A stretch of 64,000 nt of DNA, taken from positions 682,001 through 746,000 of the forward strand of contig CAWHDV010000002.1 of the NCBI GenBank assembly GCA_963828185.1, in the 5' to 3' direction. The stretch comes from Rhodoblastus sp963828185 (GTDB taxonomy: Bacteria > Pseudomonadota > Alphaproteobacteria > Rhizobiales > Beijerinckiaceae). The position numbers and the translations under genes were made by a program. Numbering within the stretch: the first letter of the stretch is position 1; the number at the start of each line of letters is the position of its first letter. Positions 36,990-46,644 of this stretch are shown piece after piece. The notes below the pieces were generated by a model. The model saw only the letters and a program-made list of their open reading frames with translations. It made no database searches and was not told the DNA's origin.

Positions 36990-37865
36990 ATGAAAAACCA
37001 AACCCGTCTTGGCGGCTTTTTTACGCTGACGAACACGTCGCTGGCAGTCAACCGTATGGGATATGGCGCGATGCAGCTGGCTGGTCCGCATGTATGGGGC
37101 CCTCCCCGCGATCCCGACGAGGCGGTCAGAATATTGCGGGAAGCCATTGACGCGGGGGTGAACCACATTGACACCAGCGATTTTTACGGCCCCCACGTGA
37201 CCAACCAGACCATCAAACAGGCGCTCCATCCCTATCGGGATGATCTGGTGATCGTGACCAAGCTCGGCGCCCGCCGGGGAGCCGACAAATCCTGGATTCC
37301 CGCGCTGTCGCGCGAGGAATTGACGACGGCGGCGCACGACAATTTGCGAAATCTCGGCGTCGAAAAGCTTGATGTGGTCAATCTGCGCGTCGGCGGAATG
37401 GCGAGGCCTACGGACGGATCGATTGAAGAACCGCTTGCCGCGCTCGCGGAACTCCAGCGGCAAGGCCTGATCCGTCATATCGGTCTGAGCAATGTTACGG
37501 CGCAGCAATTTGCCGAGGCGCGAAAGATCGTCGAAATTGTTTGCGTGCAGAATTTTTACAACATCGCCCGCCGGGACGACGATGCATTCGTGGACGAACT
37601 GGCGACGCAGGGCATAGCATTCGTGCCGTTCTTCCCGCTGGGCGGATTTACGCCGCTGCAATCCTCGGAGCTGGACGCGGTCGCGGCCACCGTGGGCGCG
37701 ACGCCGATGCAGGTCGCGCTCGCCTGGCTGCTGCATCGCGCGCCGAATATTTTGCTGATTCCCGGAACGTCGTCACTCAAGCACCTGCGCGAGAATCTTC
37801 TGGCGGCGGCGCTGCGGCTTTCTCCGGAGACGATGGTAAAACTCGATGCGATCGCTGGCCGATGA
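36990..37865 (+). CDS. Aldo/keto reductase
   Basis: A 291-residue NADPH-dependent oxidoreductase of the AKR superfamily, complete. Visible are the substrate-pocket aspartate and tyrosine in HIDTSDFYGPHVTN, the catalytic lysine in VIVTKLGAR, the cofactor-binding segment IRHIGLSNVT, and ILLIPGTSSLKHLREN near the C-terminus. The usual catalytic histidine position (normally in a xxxH segment near residue 115) reads LDVVNLRVG, i.e. asparagine, as in some AKR subgroups. The ATG at 36990 is preferred to 36981 because the GAAGG at 36976 gives correct spacing. It interrupts the usual SURF1-thrC order; substrate unknown. Confidence 0.88.
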   Translation: MKNQTRLGGFFTLTNTSLAVNRMGYGAMQLAGPHVWGPPRDPDEAVRILREAIDAGVNHIDTSDFYGPHVTNQTIKQALHPYRDDLVIVTKLGARRGADKSWIPALSREELTTAAHDNLRNLGVEKLDVVNLRVGGMARPTDGSIEEPLAALAELQRQGLIRHIGLSNVTAQQFAEARKIVEIVCVQNFYNIARRDDDAFVDELATQGIAFVPFFPLGGFTPLQSSELDAVAATVGATPMQVALAWLLHRAPNILLIPGTSSLKHLRENLLAAALRLSPETMVKLDAIAGR

Positions 37866-38006
37866 TTTTCGTTTTTCGACGCCCGCCCTTCGGGGCTTGA
37901 CTGGAATTCGCCTGTCTTGCGTTGAGCGCCCCAAAATCCGCCCACACATGACAATGGCGTCGCAAACCGCTAAAAGGCGGCCAAATCCCAGCCGGAACAA
38001 AAAAAC

Positions 38007-39417
38007 GTGTCCTATATTTCCACACGCGGCGAAGCGCCCGCAAATTTCCTTCACCGAAGCCTTGCTCGCCGGCCTCGCGCCGGATGGCGGCCTTTATGTG
38101 CCGGAGGCCATGCCGCGGCTGTCGCGCGAAACCCTGCTCGGTTTCGCCGGAATGCCCTATGCGCAAGTGGCGCAAACGGTCATCACGCCGTTTCTCGACG
38201 ATGCGCTGCCGGCCGACGATTTTCGCGCCATGCTCGAGGCGGCGTATAAAACTTTCCGCCACAAGGCGGTGACGCCGCTCGTCCAGATCGACGACAATCT
38301 GTTCGTGCTGGAGTTGTTCCACGGGCCGACGCTCGCCTTCAAGGACGTGGCGATGCAATTGCTCGGCCGCCTGATGGACCGGGCGCTGAAAGCTCGGGGC
38401 AAGCGCGCGACCATCGTCGGCGCCACCTCCGGCGACACAGGAGCGGCGGCGATCGAGGCCTTTCGCGGGCTCGACCAGGTCGATGTGTTCATCCTCTATC
38501 CGCATGGCCGCGTCTCCGACGTGCAGCGCCGGCAGATGACCACGGTCGATGCCGACAATATCCACGCCATCGCGCTCGAAGGCACGTTCGACGACGCCCA
38601 GGCGATATTAAAAGGTTTTTTCCGCGACAGGCATTTGCGCGAAACGCTCGGCCTCGCGGGCGTCAATTCGATCAATTTCGCCCGCGTCGCGGCGCAGATG
38701 GTCTATTATTTCACCTCCGCCGCCGTGCTCGGCGGCCCCTTGCGAAAAGTTTCCTTCACCGTGCCGACCGGTAATTTCGGCGACATCCTCGCCGGATACA
38801 TGGCGCGCCAGATGGGCCTGCCGATCGAAAAACTGGTCGTCGCCACCAATTCCAACGACATTCTTTTCCGCGCCCTGGCCACCGGGCGATACGAAGTGCG
38901 CGGCGTCCACGCGACGCAATCCCCTTCCATGGACATCCAGGTCTCCTCCAATTTCGAACGGCTGCTGTTTGACGCCATGGGCCGCGACGCCCAGGCGATT
39001 CGCACTGTCATGGCGAGCCTCGACCAGTCCGGCGCCTTCGACATACCCGCCGATGCGCTGGAAACAATCCGCCAGGACTTTTCCGCCGGCGCCGCGAGCG
39101 AGGCCGAGACGGCAGCGGAAATCGCCCGGACCTGGCGCGAGACCGAAATCCTGCTCGACCCGCACACGGCCGTCGCCGTGCATGTCGCGCGCAAAAAACT
39201 GGCGGAAAACCCGCAAACGCCGATGGTGGCGCTCGGCACCGCCCATCCCGCCAAGTTCCCCGACGCGGTGCGGGCGGCGACCGGCGTATCCGCGCCATTG
39301 CCGGCGCATCTTGCCGACCTTTTCTCGCGCCGCGAGCGTTTCGACGTCGTCGCCAATGATTCCAGAGCGGTGGCGGATTTCATCAAGCGCCGCGCACGCG
39401 CCGCGGCCACGGCTTAG
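38007..39417 (+). pseudogene. thrC: Threonine synthase, frameshifted near the N-terminus
   Basis: Converts O-phosphohomoserine to threonine with PLP. The true N-terminus SYISTRGEAPA starts at the GTG at 38007, in a different frame from the rest of the enzyme, which begins ISFTEALLAGLAPDGGLYVPE and continues intact to 39417. Removing one A in the CAAATTT at about 38041-38046 joins them into about 470 codons, the normal size. The PLP lysine lies in HGPTLAFKDVAMQL, and the phosphate-binding loop is VPTGNFGDILAG. A single continuous frame starting earlier, at 37846, would have a non-homologous N-terminus. Threonine synthesis is usually essential, so a sequencing error is likely. Confidence 0.88.
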
Positions 39418-39419
39418 GC

Positions 39420-40682
39420 ATGGCGGTTAAATCGACTGAACTGACCAATGGCCTGCGTGTCGTCACCGACGCCATGCCAGGACTCGAAACCGCCTCGCTC
39501 GGCGTCTATTTCGCGGCCGGCGCGCGCAGCGAAAGCGAGTCCGAGCAGGGCCTGTCGCATCTCCTCGAACACATGGCCTTCAAAGGCACGTCGCGGCGCG
39601 ACGCCCGCGCCATCGCCGAGGCGATCGAAAGCGCGGGCGGCGACCTGAACGCCGCCACCAGCGTCGAAAGCACCGCCTATTACGCCCGCGTGTTGCGCGA
39701 AGACTGCGGGCTTGCGCTCGACGTCCTCGCCGACATCCTGACCAACAGCCTGTTCGACGCGGTTGAACTGGAGCGTGAAAAGGACGTCGTCCTGCAGGAA
39801 ATCGCCGCCCTGCAGGACACGCCGGACGAACTGGTGTTCGACCTGTTCAACGCGGCGGCCTTTCCCGACCAGCCGATCGGCCGAGCCATCCTTGGCACGC
39901 CGGAAGGCGTGCGCCGTTTCGACCGCGACGCGATAAAAAGTTACCTGCAGAACCAATACGGCGCGCGCTCATGCGTCATCGCCGCCGCCGGCGCCGTGGA
40001 CCACCGCCAGATTTGCGACGAGGCGGCGGAGAAATTCGCCGCCCTTCCCGACGTCGCCGGCAAAAGCCTGCCGCCGGCCCACTATGTCGGCGGCGAAAAG
40101 CTGGTGTCGAAACGGCTGGAGCAAACCCAGGTGGTGATCGGCTTCGAGGGCCTGGCCTATGCCGACCCGCAGAATTACGCCGCGCATATTTTCGCCAATG
40201 CGGTCGGCGGCGGCATGGCGTCGATCCTGTTCCAGGAAGTGCGCGAGACGCGCGGCCTCGCCTATTCCATCGCCGCCTTCCACTGGTCCTATCTCGACAC
40301 CGGCCTGTTCGGCTTCGAGGCGGCGACCGGCGGACGCGACACGCCGGAGCTGGTCAAGGTCAGCCTCGACGCGCTGGCCGAAGCCGCGCATGGCTTGCGG
40401 GAGGCCGACATGGCGCGCGCGAAGGCCCAGACCAAGGTCGCGATGCTGACGGCGCTCGAAAGCTCGTCGGCCCGCGCCGAGCAGATCGCGCGCCAGACCA
40501 TGATCTTCGGCCGCGTCCTGAAGCAGCAGGAAATGATCGACAAGATCGACCAATTGAGCCTCGACGATGTGCGCGCCGCCGGCCGGCGGCTGTTGCGTTC
40601 TCAGCCGACGGTCGCCATTCTGGGCGCGACCGCCAGGGCGCCGGGCGCGGCTGCAGTTTCGGCTCGTCTCGCGGGCGTCTGA
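39420..40682 (+). CDS. M16 family metallopeptidase (mitochondrial processing peptidase-like)
   Basis: A 420-residue zinc peptidase of the pitrilysin/insulinase family. The inverted zinc motif HLLEH is in GLSHLLEHMAFKGT, with the distal glutamate in the SVESTAYYARVL...LEREKDVVLQEIA region. The second, inactive half carries the usual RGLAYSIAAFH segment. Starts 2 bp after thrC and is probably co-transcribed; thrC followed by this peptidase and a GNAT is a conserved alphaproteobacterial order. The protein lacks a signal peptide and should act in the cytoplasm. Confidence 0.92.
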   Translation: MAVKSTELTNGLRVVTDAMPGLETASLGVYFAAGARSESESEQGLSHLLEHMAFKGTSRRDARAIAEAIESAGGDLNAATSVESTAYYARVLREDCGLALDVLADILTNSLFDAVELEREKDVVLQEIAALQDTPDELVFDLFNAAAFPDQPIGRAILGTPEGVRRFDRDAIKSYLQNQYGARSCVIAAAGAVDHRQICDEAAEKFAALPDVAGKSLPPAHYVGGEKLVSKRLEQTQVVIGFEGLAYADPQNYAAHIFANAVGGGMASILFQEVRETRGLAYSIAAFHWSYLDTGLFGFEAATGGRDTPELVKVSLDALAEAAHGLREADMARAKAQTKVAMLTALESSSARAEQIARQTMIFGRVLKQQEMIDKIDQLSLDDVRAAGRRLLRSQPTVAILGATARAPGAAAVSARLAGV

Positions 40683-40792
40683 AGCGGCGCCTGTCGAAAA
40701 ACCCGCGGGCCTGTGTTAAGAAGCAGCAACAAAGCGTTTTCAAGCGAAGTGGACGCCGGTTCGCGTGAAGAAAACGCGTTGAGACGAAAAAT

Positions 40793-40831
40793 CTAGAGCC
40801 CCGATCCGATTTAGTCGGATCGGGGCTCTAG
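40793..40831. repeat. Perfect 17-bp palindromic element
   Basis: Arms CTAGAGCCCCGATCCGA and TCGGATCGGGGCTCTAG pair completely around a TTTAG loop. It lies between the M16 peptidase and GNAT genes. There is no T-run on either side, so it is not a typical terminator, and its length and perfection suggest a dispersed palindromic repeat (REP/RPE-like). I found no second copy in this window. Confidence 0.7.
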
Positions 40832-40846
40832 CCTGCGAGACGCGCC

Positions 40847-41467
40847 ATGGATCTCTTTCGACTGCCGCGAAAAAAAGCGTCGCCTTTGCGCCTCGATGGC
40901 GAGGGCGTCTATTTGCGCCCCGCCAAGGCCGGCGATTTCGAGCCATGGCGGATCTTGCGCGCGGCGAGCCGCAATTTCCTGACGCCGTGGGAGCCGACCT
41001 GGCCGATCGACGACCTGACCCGGCCCGCCTTCCAGCGCCGCCTGGCGCGGCAGGACCACGAACGGACCGAGGACCAGTCGTTCGGCTATCTGATCTTCCA
41101 GACCACCGATGACGCGCTGCTCGGCGGAATCACCCTCGGCAATGTGCGGCGCGGCGTCGCCCAATGCGGCACCCTCGGCTACTGGATGGGCGAGAAATTC
41201 GCCGGCCAGGGGTTTATGGCCAAGTCGGTGCGCGTCCTGCTGCGCCACGCCTTCCTCGAAATGCGCCTGCATCGCGTCGAGGCGGCCTGCGCCCCGGAAA
41301 ACGAACGTTCGCGCCGTCTGCTGGAAGGACTGGGCTTCCAGCGCGAAGGGTTCGCCCGCGCCTATCTGCTGATCGACGGCGCATGGCAGGACCATCTGCT
41401 CTTCGCCATGCTCGACCGCGATTTCCTGCACGAAGATCAGGCCCTGCCGGAGATGGGCCGCCCGTGA
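40847..41467 (+). CDS. GNAT family N-acetyltransferase (RimJ-like)
   Basis: A 206-residue acetyltransferase. The acetyl-CoA-binding region YWMGEKFAGQGFMAKSVRVLL (pattern Q/R-x-x-G-x-G/A) and the following HRVEAACAPENERSRRLLEGLGFQREG are typical of the RimJ/RimL branch that acetylates ribosomal proteins or other N-termini. The ATG at 40847 comes shortly after the palindromic element. Cytoplasmic; the target is not known. Confidence 0.88.
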   Translation: MDLFRLPRKKASPLRLDGEGVYLRPAKAGDFEPWRILRAASRNFLTPWEPTWPIDDLTRPAFQRRLARQDHERTEDQSFGYLIFQTTDDALLGGITLGNVRRGVAQCGTLGYWMGEKFAGQGFMAKSVRVLLRHAFLEMRLHRVEAACAPENERSRRLLEGLGFQREGFARAYLLIDGAWQDHLLFAMLDRDFLHEDQALPEMGRP

Positions 41468-41585
41468 CCCCGTCTTTCAGCCCCGAACTCTCGAAATCGC
41501 TGAAAAAAGGTGGCGGCATGCGCCTTTCCGCTGGACGGGCCGGCCTCGGCCCGGCTATGCCGATGCAAAAGCGGGATGGACGAAG

Positions 41586-44500
41586 GTGAAGGTCTGCTTA
41601 TCGAGCAATTCCCACTCCGCCCAACGAAGAGGCTCAAGCCTCAGTTTCGACACGAACAGGGCGCAGGCGTTCCGCCCCGCCTGCCCCGCCCCTCAACAAG
41701 GTCCCCGCCGCCTGTTTCGTTTCGCCTTACTCATCCTGCTGCCGTTGCTTGCTTTTTTCGCCTCCCCGCATCGCGCGGGCGCGGTCGAATCGGTGCGCGT
41801 GCCGCCGGATGCGGCGGCGATCGACCTCACGCACTGGGTGGAGCATTATTCGGCGCAGGGCGACCGCATCCAGGTCTCGACCGCGCCCGGCTCGGACGGC
41901 ATCGTCCGCCGCATCGAAGTGCATGCGCGCGATGCGGGCGGCCATCCCGCCTGGATCGTCTTCGCCCTGACCAATGACACCGACGAGCAGCTGGAAAGGC
42001 TGATCGTCGCGCCGCATTATCGCATGGTCGGCTCCGGCGTCATCTGGCCCGACCTCGGCTCCGAACGCATCACCGAGATCACCGCCAGCCAGGGCGTCGC
42101 GCCCGAGAAGGAGGACGTCGCCGACGCCGATGTGTTCCGCCTGACGCTCGATCCCGGCGCCACCGTGACCTATGTCGCCGAGCTGAAGACGCCGAAACTG
42201 CCGCAGCTCTACCTCTGGGAGCCGGACGCCTACAAGGACAAGAACACCAGCCTGACCCTCTACAAGGGCATCGTCATCGGCATCGCCGGCCTCCTCGCGC
42301 TGTTCCTGACCATCGTCTTCGTGGTCAAGGGCGCGGTGATCTTTCCCGCCGCCGCCGCCCTGGCCTGGGCTGTGCTCGCCTATGTGAGCATCGATTTCGG
42401 CTTCTGGAGCAAGGTGTTCGGCACAGAAACCGGCGCCGACCGAATATGGCGCGCCGGCGCCGAAACCGTGCTCTCGGCGACCCTCGTCGTGTTCCTGTTC
42501 GCCTACCTCAACCTGAGCCGCTGGCACGTCCGCGCCTCGCATGTGGCGGGCATCTGGCTGCTGTTCCTGTTCGCCCTGGCCGGCCTCGCGGTCTACGATC
42601 CGCCGGTGGCCTCGGGCGTGGCGCGCATTTCGCTCGCGACAATCGCCGGCGTGGGCCTCATCCTCGTGCTCTATCTCGCCACGCACGGGGTCGAGCGCGC
42701 GGTCATGCTCATTCCCACCTGGCTCTTGCTGGTGGTCTGGGTCTGCGCCGCCGGCTTCGCGGTCAACGGCTCGATCTCCAACGACCTCGCCTCGCCGACG
42801 CTGCTCGGCGGCCTGGTGCTGCTGGTCATGCTGATCGGCTTCACCATCATGCAGAGCGCCTTCGCCTCCGGCGGCGTGTCGCACGGCGCCATCACGGACG
42901 TCGAACGCAAGGCCCTCGCGCTGACCGGGGCGAGCGACATCATCTTCGACTGGGACGTGGTCGGCGACCAGATTTTCGTCAGCCCGGAAATCGAGGACCA
43001 TCTCAGCCTGAAGCGCGGCGAACTCGAGGGGCCGGCCTCCTCGTGGATCGACATCCTGCATCCGCTCGAACGCGACCGCTATCGCGCCTGCCTCGACACC
43101 GTGGTGGAACAGCGGCGCGGCCGCATCTGCCAGGATTTTCGCCTGCACGCCTCCGACGGGCACTACTTCTGGTACCGGCTGCGCGCGCGCCCGGTGGTGG
43201 GGCCGGAGGGCGCCGTCGTGCGGCTGGTCGGCACGCTCGCCGACGTCACCGACGAGAAGAACGCGCTCGAGCAACTCCTGCACGACGCGGTCTATGACAA
43301 CCTGACCGGCCTTCCCAACCGCGAAATCTTCTTCGACCGCCTCGAACACGCGCTGGCGCTGGCCGAGAGTTCGGCGGAGTCGCGCCCGACCGTGCTGTGC
43401 GTGGACATCGATCGTTTCCGCAAGATCAATGAGACGGTCGGCGTCTCGGCCGGCAATTCCATCCTCCTGACCATGGCGCGCCGCCTCGGGCGCCTGTTGC
43501 AGCCGCGCGACACGCTGGCGCGCATCTCGGGCGATCTCTTCGCGGTCATCCTGGTTTCGGAAAACGAAACCGAGCAGATCGTCAATCTCGCCGACCGCAT
43601 CCGCCGCGCGCTTTCGACGCCGGTCACTTTCGCCAATCGCGAAATCAGCTTGAGCGTTTCAGTCGGCATCTCGCTGTTCGACCCGCAATGGCATCCCGCG
43701 CGCGAGGACATGCTCAAGGACGCCGAAATCGCCATGCGCCGGGCCAAGCGCGACGGCGGCGGACGCATCGAAGTCTTCCGCCCGTCGATGCGTTCGCAGG
43801 GGTCCAATCGCCAGGCGCTGCAGGACGATTTGCGCCACGCGCTCGGCCGTGACGAAATCAGGCTGTACTTCCAGCCCGTGGTGCGGCTGGAAGACCGCAC
43901 TGTCGCCGGCTTCGAGGCGCTGCTGCGCTGGCAGCACCCGCGCCTTGGGCGCGTCGAGCCGTCCGAATTCGTGCCGTTGGCGGAAGAATCGGGCCTGATC
44001 GTCGATCTCGGCCTGTTCGCCCTGCAACGCGCCGCGCGCGAACTGGCCGCCTGGCAGAAGGCGCTCGACGTCAAGCCGCCGATATTCGTCAGCGTCAATG
44101 TCTCATCGCGGCAATTGCTGCGCCATGACCTGCTCGCCGACGTGAAGAGCATCCTCACGCGCGCCCATATCCTGCCGCATTCGCTGAAGCTGGAGCTGAG
44201 CGAAAGCCTGGTGATGGAAAACCCGGAATACGCGGTGCAGATCCTCAACCGGATCAAGGATCTGGGAGCGGGCCTGTCGCTCGACGACTTCGGCTCCGGT
44301 TATTCCTCGCTCGCCTATCTGCAACGTTTCCCCTTCGACACGATCAAGATCAACCGCGCGTTCGGGCGCAGCGAAGGCGTCGGCGACCGCGCGACCATGC
44401 TGCGCTCCATCGTCGCGCTGGCGCATGATTTCGGCATGGAGGCGGTGGCCGAGGGCGCCGAAAGCGAATCCGACGTCATCGAATTTTCGCAGATCGGCTG

Positions 44501-44591
44501 CGAATATGCGCAGGGTTTCGCCTTCGGTCATCCGCTGAGCGCCGGCGAAGCGCGAAAGCTGGTTGGCGCGGCGGCCGAACCCGTGGCGTGA
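41586..44591 (+). CDS. Membrane-bound PAS-GGDEF-EAL protein (probable c-di-GMP phosphodiesterase)
   Basis: A protein of about 1001 residues. A leader (residues 43-65, FALLILLPLLAFFASPHRAG) and a periplasmic domain (to about 215) precede seven or eight membrane helices (about 222-430, 7TMR-DISM-like). A PAS/PAC unit follows (about 450-560), then a GGDEF domain whose signature is degenerate, SGDLF, so cyclase activity is doubtful. The EAL domain has FEALLRW, SVNVSSRQ, LELSES, DDFGSGYSSL and VAEGAES, i.e. the metal and substrate residues, but KINRAF replaces the usual KIDRSF. It probably breaks down c-di-GMP. The GTG at 41586 is the annotated start; the true start may be slightly downstream. Confidence 0.87.
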   Translation: MKVCLSSNSHSAQRRGSSLSFDTNRAQAFRPACPAPQQGPRRLFRFALLILLPLLAFFASPHRAGAVESVRVPPDAAAIDLTHWVEHYSAQGDRIQVSTAPGSDGIVRRIEVHARDAGGHPAWIVFALTNDTDEQLERLIVAPHYRMVGSGVIWPDLGSERITEITASQGVAPEKEDVADADVFRLTLDPGATVTYVAELKTPKLPQLYLWEPDAYKDKNTSLTLYKGIVIGIAGLLALFLTIVFVVKGAVIFPAAAALAWAVLAYVSIDFGFWSKVFGTETGADRIWRAGAETVLSATLVVFLFAYLNLSRWHVRASHVAGIWLLFLFALAGLAVYDPPVASGVARISLATIAGVGLILVLYLATHGVERAVMLIPTWLLLVVWVCAAGFAVNGSISNDLASPTLLGGLVLLVMLIGFTIMQSAFASGGVSHGAITDVERKALALTGASDIIFDWDVVGDQIFVSPEIEDHLSLKRGELEGPASSWIDILHPLERDRYRACLDTVVEQRRGRICQDFRLHASDGHYFWYRLRARPVVGPEGAVVRLVGTLADVTDEKNALEQLLHDAVYDNLTGLPNREIFFDRLEHALALAESSAESRPTVLCVDIDRFRKINETVGVSAGNSILLTMARRLGRLLQPRDTLARISGDLFAVILVSENETEQIVNLADRIRRALSTPVTFANREISLSVSVGISLFDPQWHPAREDMLKDAEIAMRRAKRDGGGRIEVFRPSMRSQGSNRQALQDDLRHALGRDEIRLYFQPVVRLEDRTVAGFEALLRWQHPRLGRVEPSEFVPLAEESGLIVDLGLFALQRAARELAAWQKALDVKPPIFVSVNVSSRQLLRHDLLADVKSILTRAHILPHSLKLELSESLVMENPEYAVQILNRIKDLGAGLSLDDFGSGYSSLAYLQRFPFDTIKINRAFGRSEGVGDRATMLRSIVALAHDFGMEAVAEGAESESDVIEFSQIGCEYAQGFAFGHPLSAGEARKLVGAAAEPVA

Positions 44592-44729
44592 CGCTTGCGC
44601 GTGGTCTCGCGAACCAGACTTTGCGCAACCAAAGCCGAGGGCGCGATCGCAAATGAATTTGAGGGTCAACCGCGATCGATGTGAATCACGGTCGACGACA
44701 AGTGCTTTCAGCGCCGAAGGAAATTCGAC

Positions 44730-46620
44730 ATGACGATGAGGCGGCCCGCCGATACGGCCAGACCGCAGGCCCGTGCGGGCGTCTCCGCCATGGGGCTGGC
44801 GGCGCTGGGCGTCGTCTTCGGCGACATCGGCACCAGCCCGCTCTACACACTGAAGACCGTGCTCAACCTCACCGGCTCCGCGCCGTCGCCGGAAATCGTC
44901 CTCGGCGTCCTGTCGCTGCTGCTGTGGACGCTGATTGTCGTCACCACGATCAAATATGTCGTTCTGGCCATGAGCATCGACAATGACGGCGAAGGCGGCG
45001 TCCTCGCCCTGATGGCCTTGCTCGGCGTCAAGAAGGAGCACAGGCCGGCGCTTGTCGCCGTAGGCCTGTTCGGCGCGGCGCTGATCTATGGCGACGGCGC
45101 CATAACGCCCGCCATATCCGTCCTGTCCGCCCTGGAGGGCCTCAATGTCGTCGAACCCGCGCTGAAACCGTATGTTCTGCCGGCGAGCGTCGCCATACTG
45201 GTGGGCCTTTTCGCCCTGCAACCGATGGGAACGGCCCGCATCGGCAAGGCGTTCGGGCCGGTCATGCTGGTCTGGTTCGCGGTCATGGCCATTCTGGGCC
45301 TGCGCGGGCTGGCGCTGCATCCTGGCGTTCTCGTCGCGCTCAATCCCTATTACGGTTTCCATTTTCTCGCCACGCACGGCATGATCTCGTTCCTGGCGCT
45401 CGGCGGCGTCTTCCTTTGCGTCACGGGCGCGGAGGCGCTTTACGCCGACATGGGCCATTTCGGCGCGCGGCCGATCCGGCTGGCCTGGTCGGTTATCGTG
45501 TTTCCGAGCCTGCTGCTCAACTATGCCGGCCAATGCGCCATCGTGCTCGACGGGGCGTCGAGCGAGAGCAACATCTTCTACCAGCTGTGCCCGGCGCCCG
45601 TGCTCCTGCCCTTCATTATCCTGGCGACCGTCGCCACCATCATCGCAAGCCAGTCAATCATCACGGGCGCCTTTTCCATGACGCGGCAGGCGATCCAGCT
45701 TGGCTGGCTGCCGCGCCTGCGTATCGCGCAAACCTCGGAAGAAGGCTATGGGCAGATCTATGTCGGCGTCGTTAACTGGTTGCTGATGGCGGTCACCGTC
45801 GGGCTGGCGCTGATGTTCAGGAAGTCAGACAATCTCGCTTCCGCCTATGGCATAGCCGTTTCCGCGACAATGCTGATGACATCGGCGCTGCTGTTCATCG
45901 CCATGCGCGAAATCTGGGACTGGAGCTGGCCGAGAGCCATGGCCGTGGCGGGCGTCTTCTTTATCGTCGACGGCGGCTTTTTCGTCGCCAATTCGGCGAA
46001 AATCGCCGACGGCGGCTATGTGCCGCTGCTCCTCGCCGCTTGCGTCTATGCGGTGATGTTGGTCTGGCATCGCGGCATGGCGGCGGTGAAGCTGGCGGCG
46101 CAGGGCCATCCGGTCGACGCCCGGCCTTTCCTCGCCGAGATCGCGAACAAGAAAATCGCGCGCGTTCCCGGCGGCGCGATCTTCCTGTCGCGCGCCGCCG
46201 CCGAAGTCCCCCCGGTCATGCTCTGGCATGTTCCAGCACAACCGGTCCTTGCACGAAAAACTCATTGTCCTGACGGTCGCCGTCCAGCCGGTTCCCTGGA
46301 CCCGGCCGAGCGAGCGCTTGACCATCGGCAATCCGGCTCCGAATTTCTGGCGCGCCACGGCGCGTTATGGTTTCATGGAGCGACCGGACATTCCGGCCCT
46401 GCTGCGGCAGGCCGACCAATCGGGTTGCACCCTTCCGCTCGACGATATGACCTATTATGTCGGGCATGAGACCATTGTTTCGCGCGCCGACGGAAAAGGC
46501 ATGGCTAGTTGGGAAACGGCCTTTTTCGCCCTGATGGAGCGCAACACCGCGCATGTCTCCGACTTCCTGCGCCTGCCCGAGGCGGATGTGGTCGAGATCG
46601 GGCGGCAAGTCGCGGTCTGA
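44730..46620 (+). pseudogene. kup: Kup potassium uptake protein, frameshifted
   Basis: Low-affinity potassium/proton symporter of the inner membrane. The first frame (44730 to about 46230) carries the N-terminal family motif GVVFGDIGTSPLYTLKT, GDGAITPAISVLSALEG and eleven to twelve membrane helices. It then loses homology after VPPVMLWHV. The expected continuation, QHNRSLHEKLIVLTV to the end (FLRLPEADVVEIGRQVAV), is in the next frame up to 46620. Dropping one C at about 46230-46232 restores about 630 codons, the normal Kup length. The ATG has AAGGA upstream. The intact second half suggests a sequencing error or very recent mutation. Confidence 0.88.
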
Positions 46621-46644
46621 TGCGTGTCTACCCCTTTCCCTGCT

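Noticed and set aside
41727..43349. A 540-codon open frame on the minus strand
   Set aside because: Antisense to the EAL protein's membrane and PAS region; no family features.
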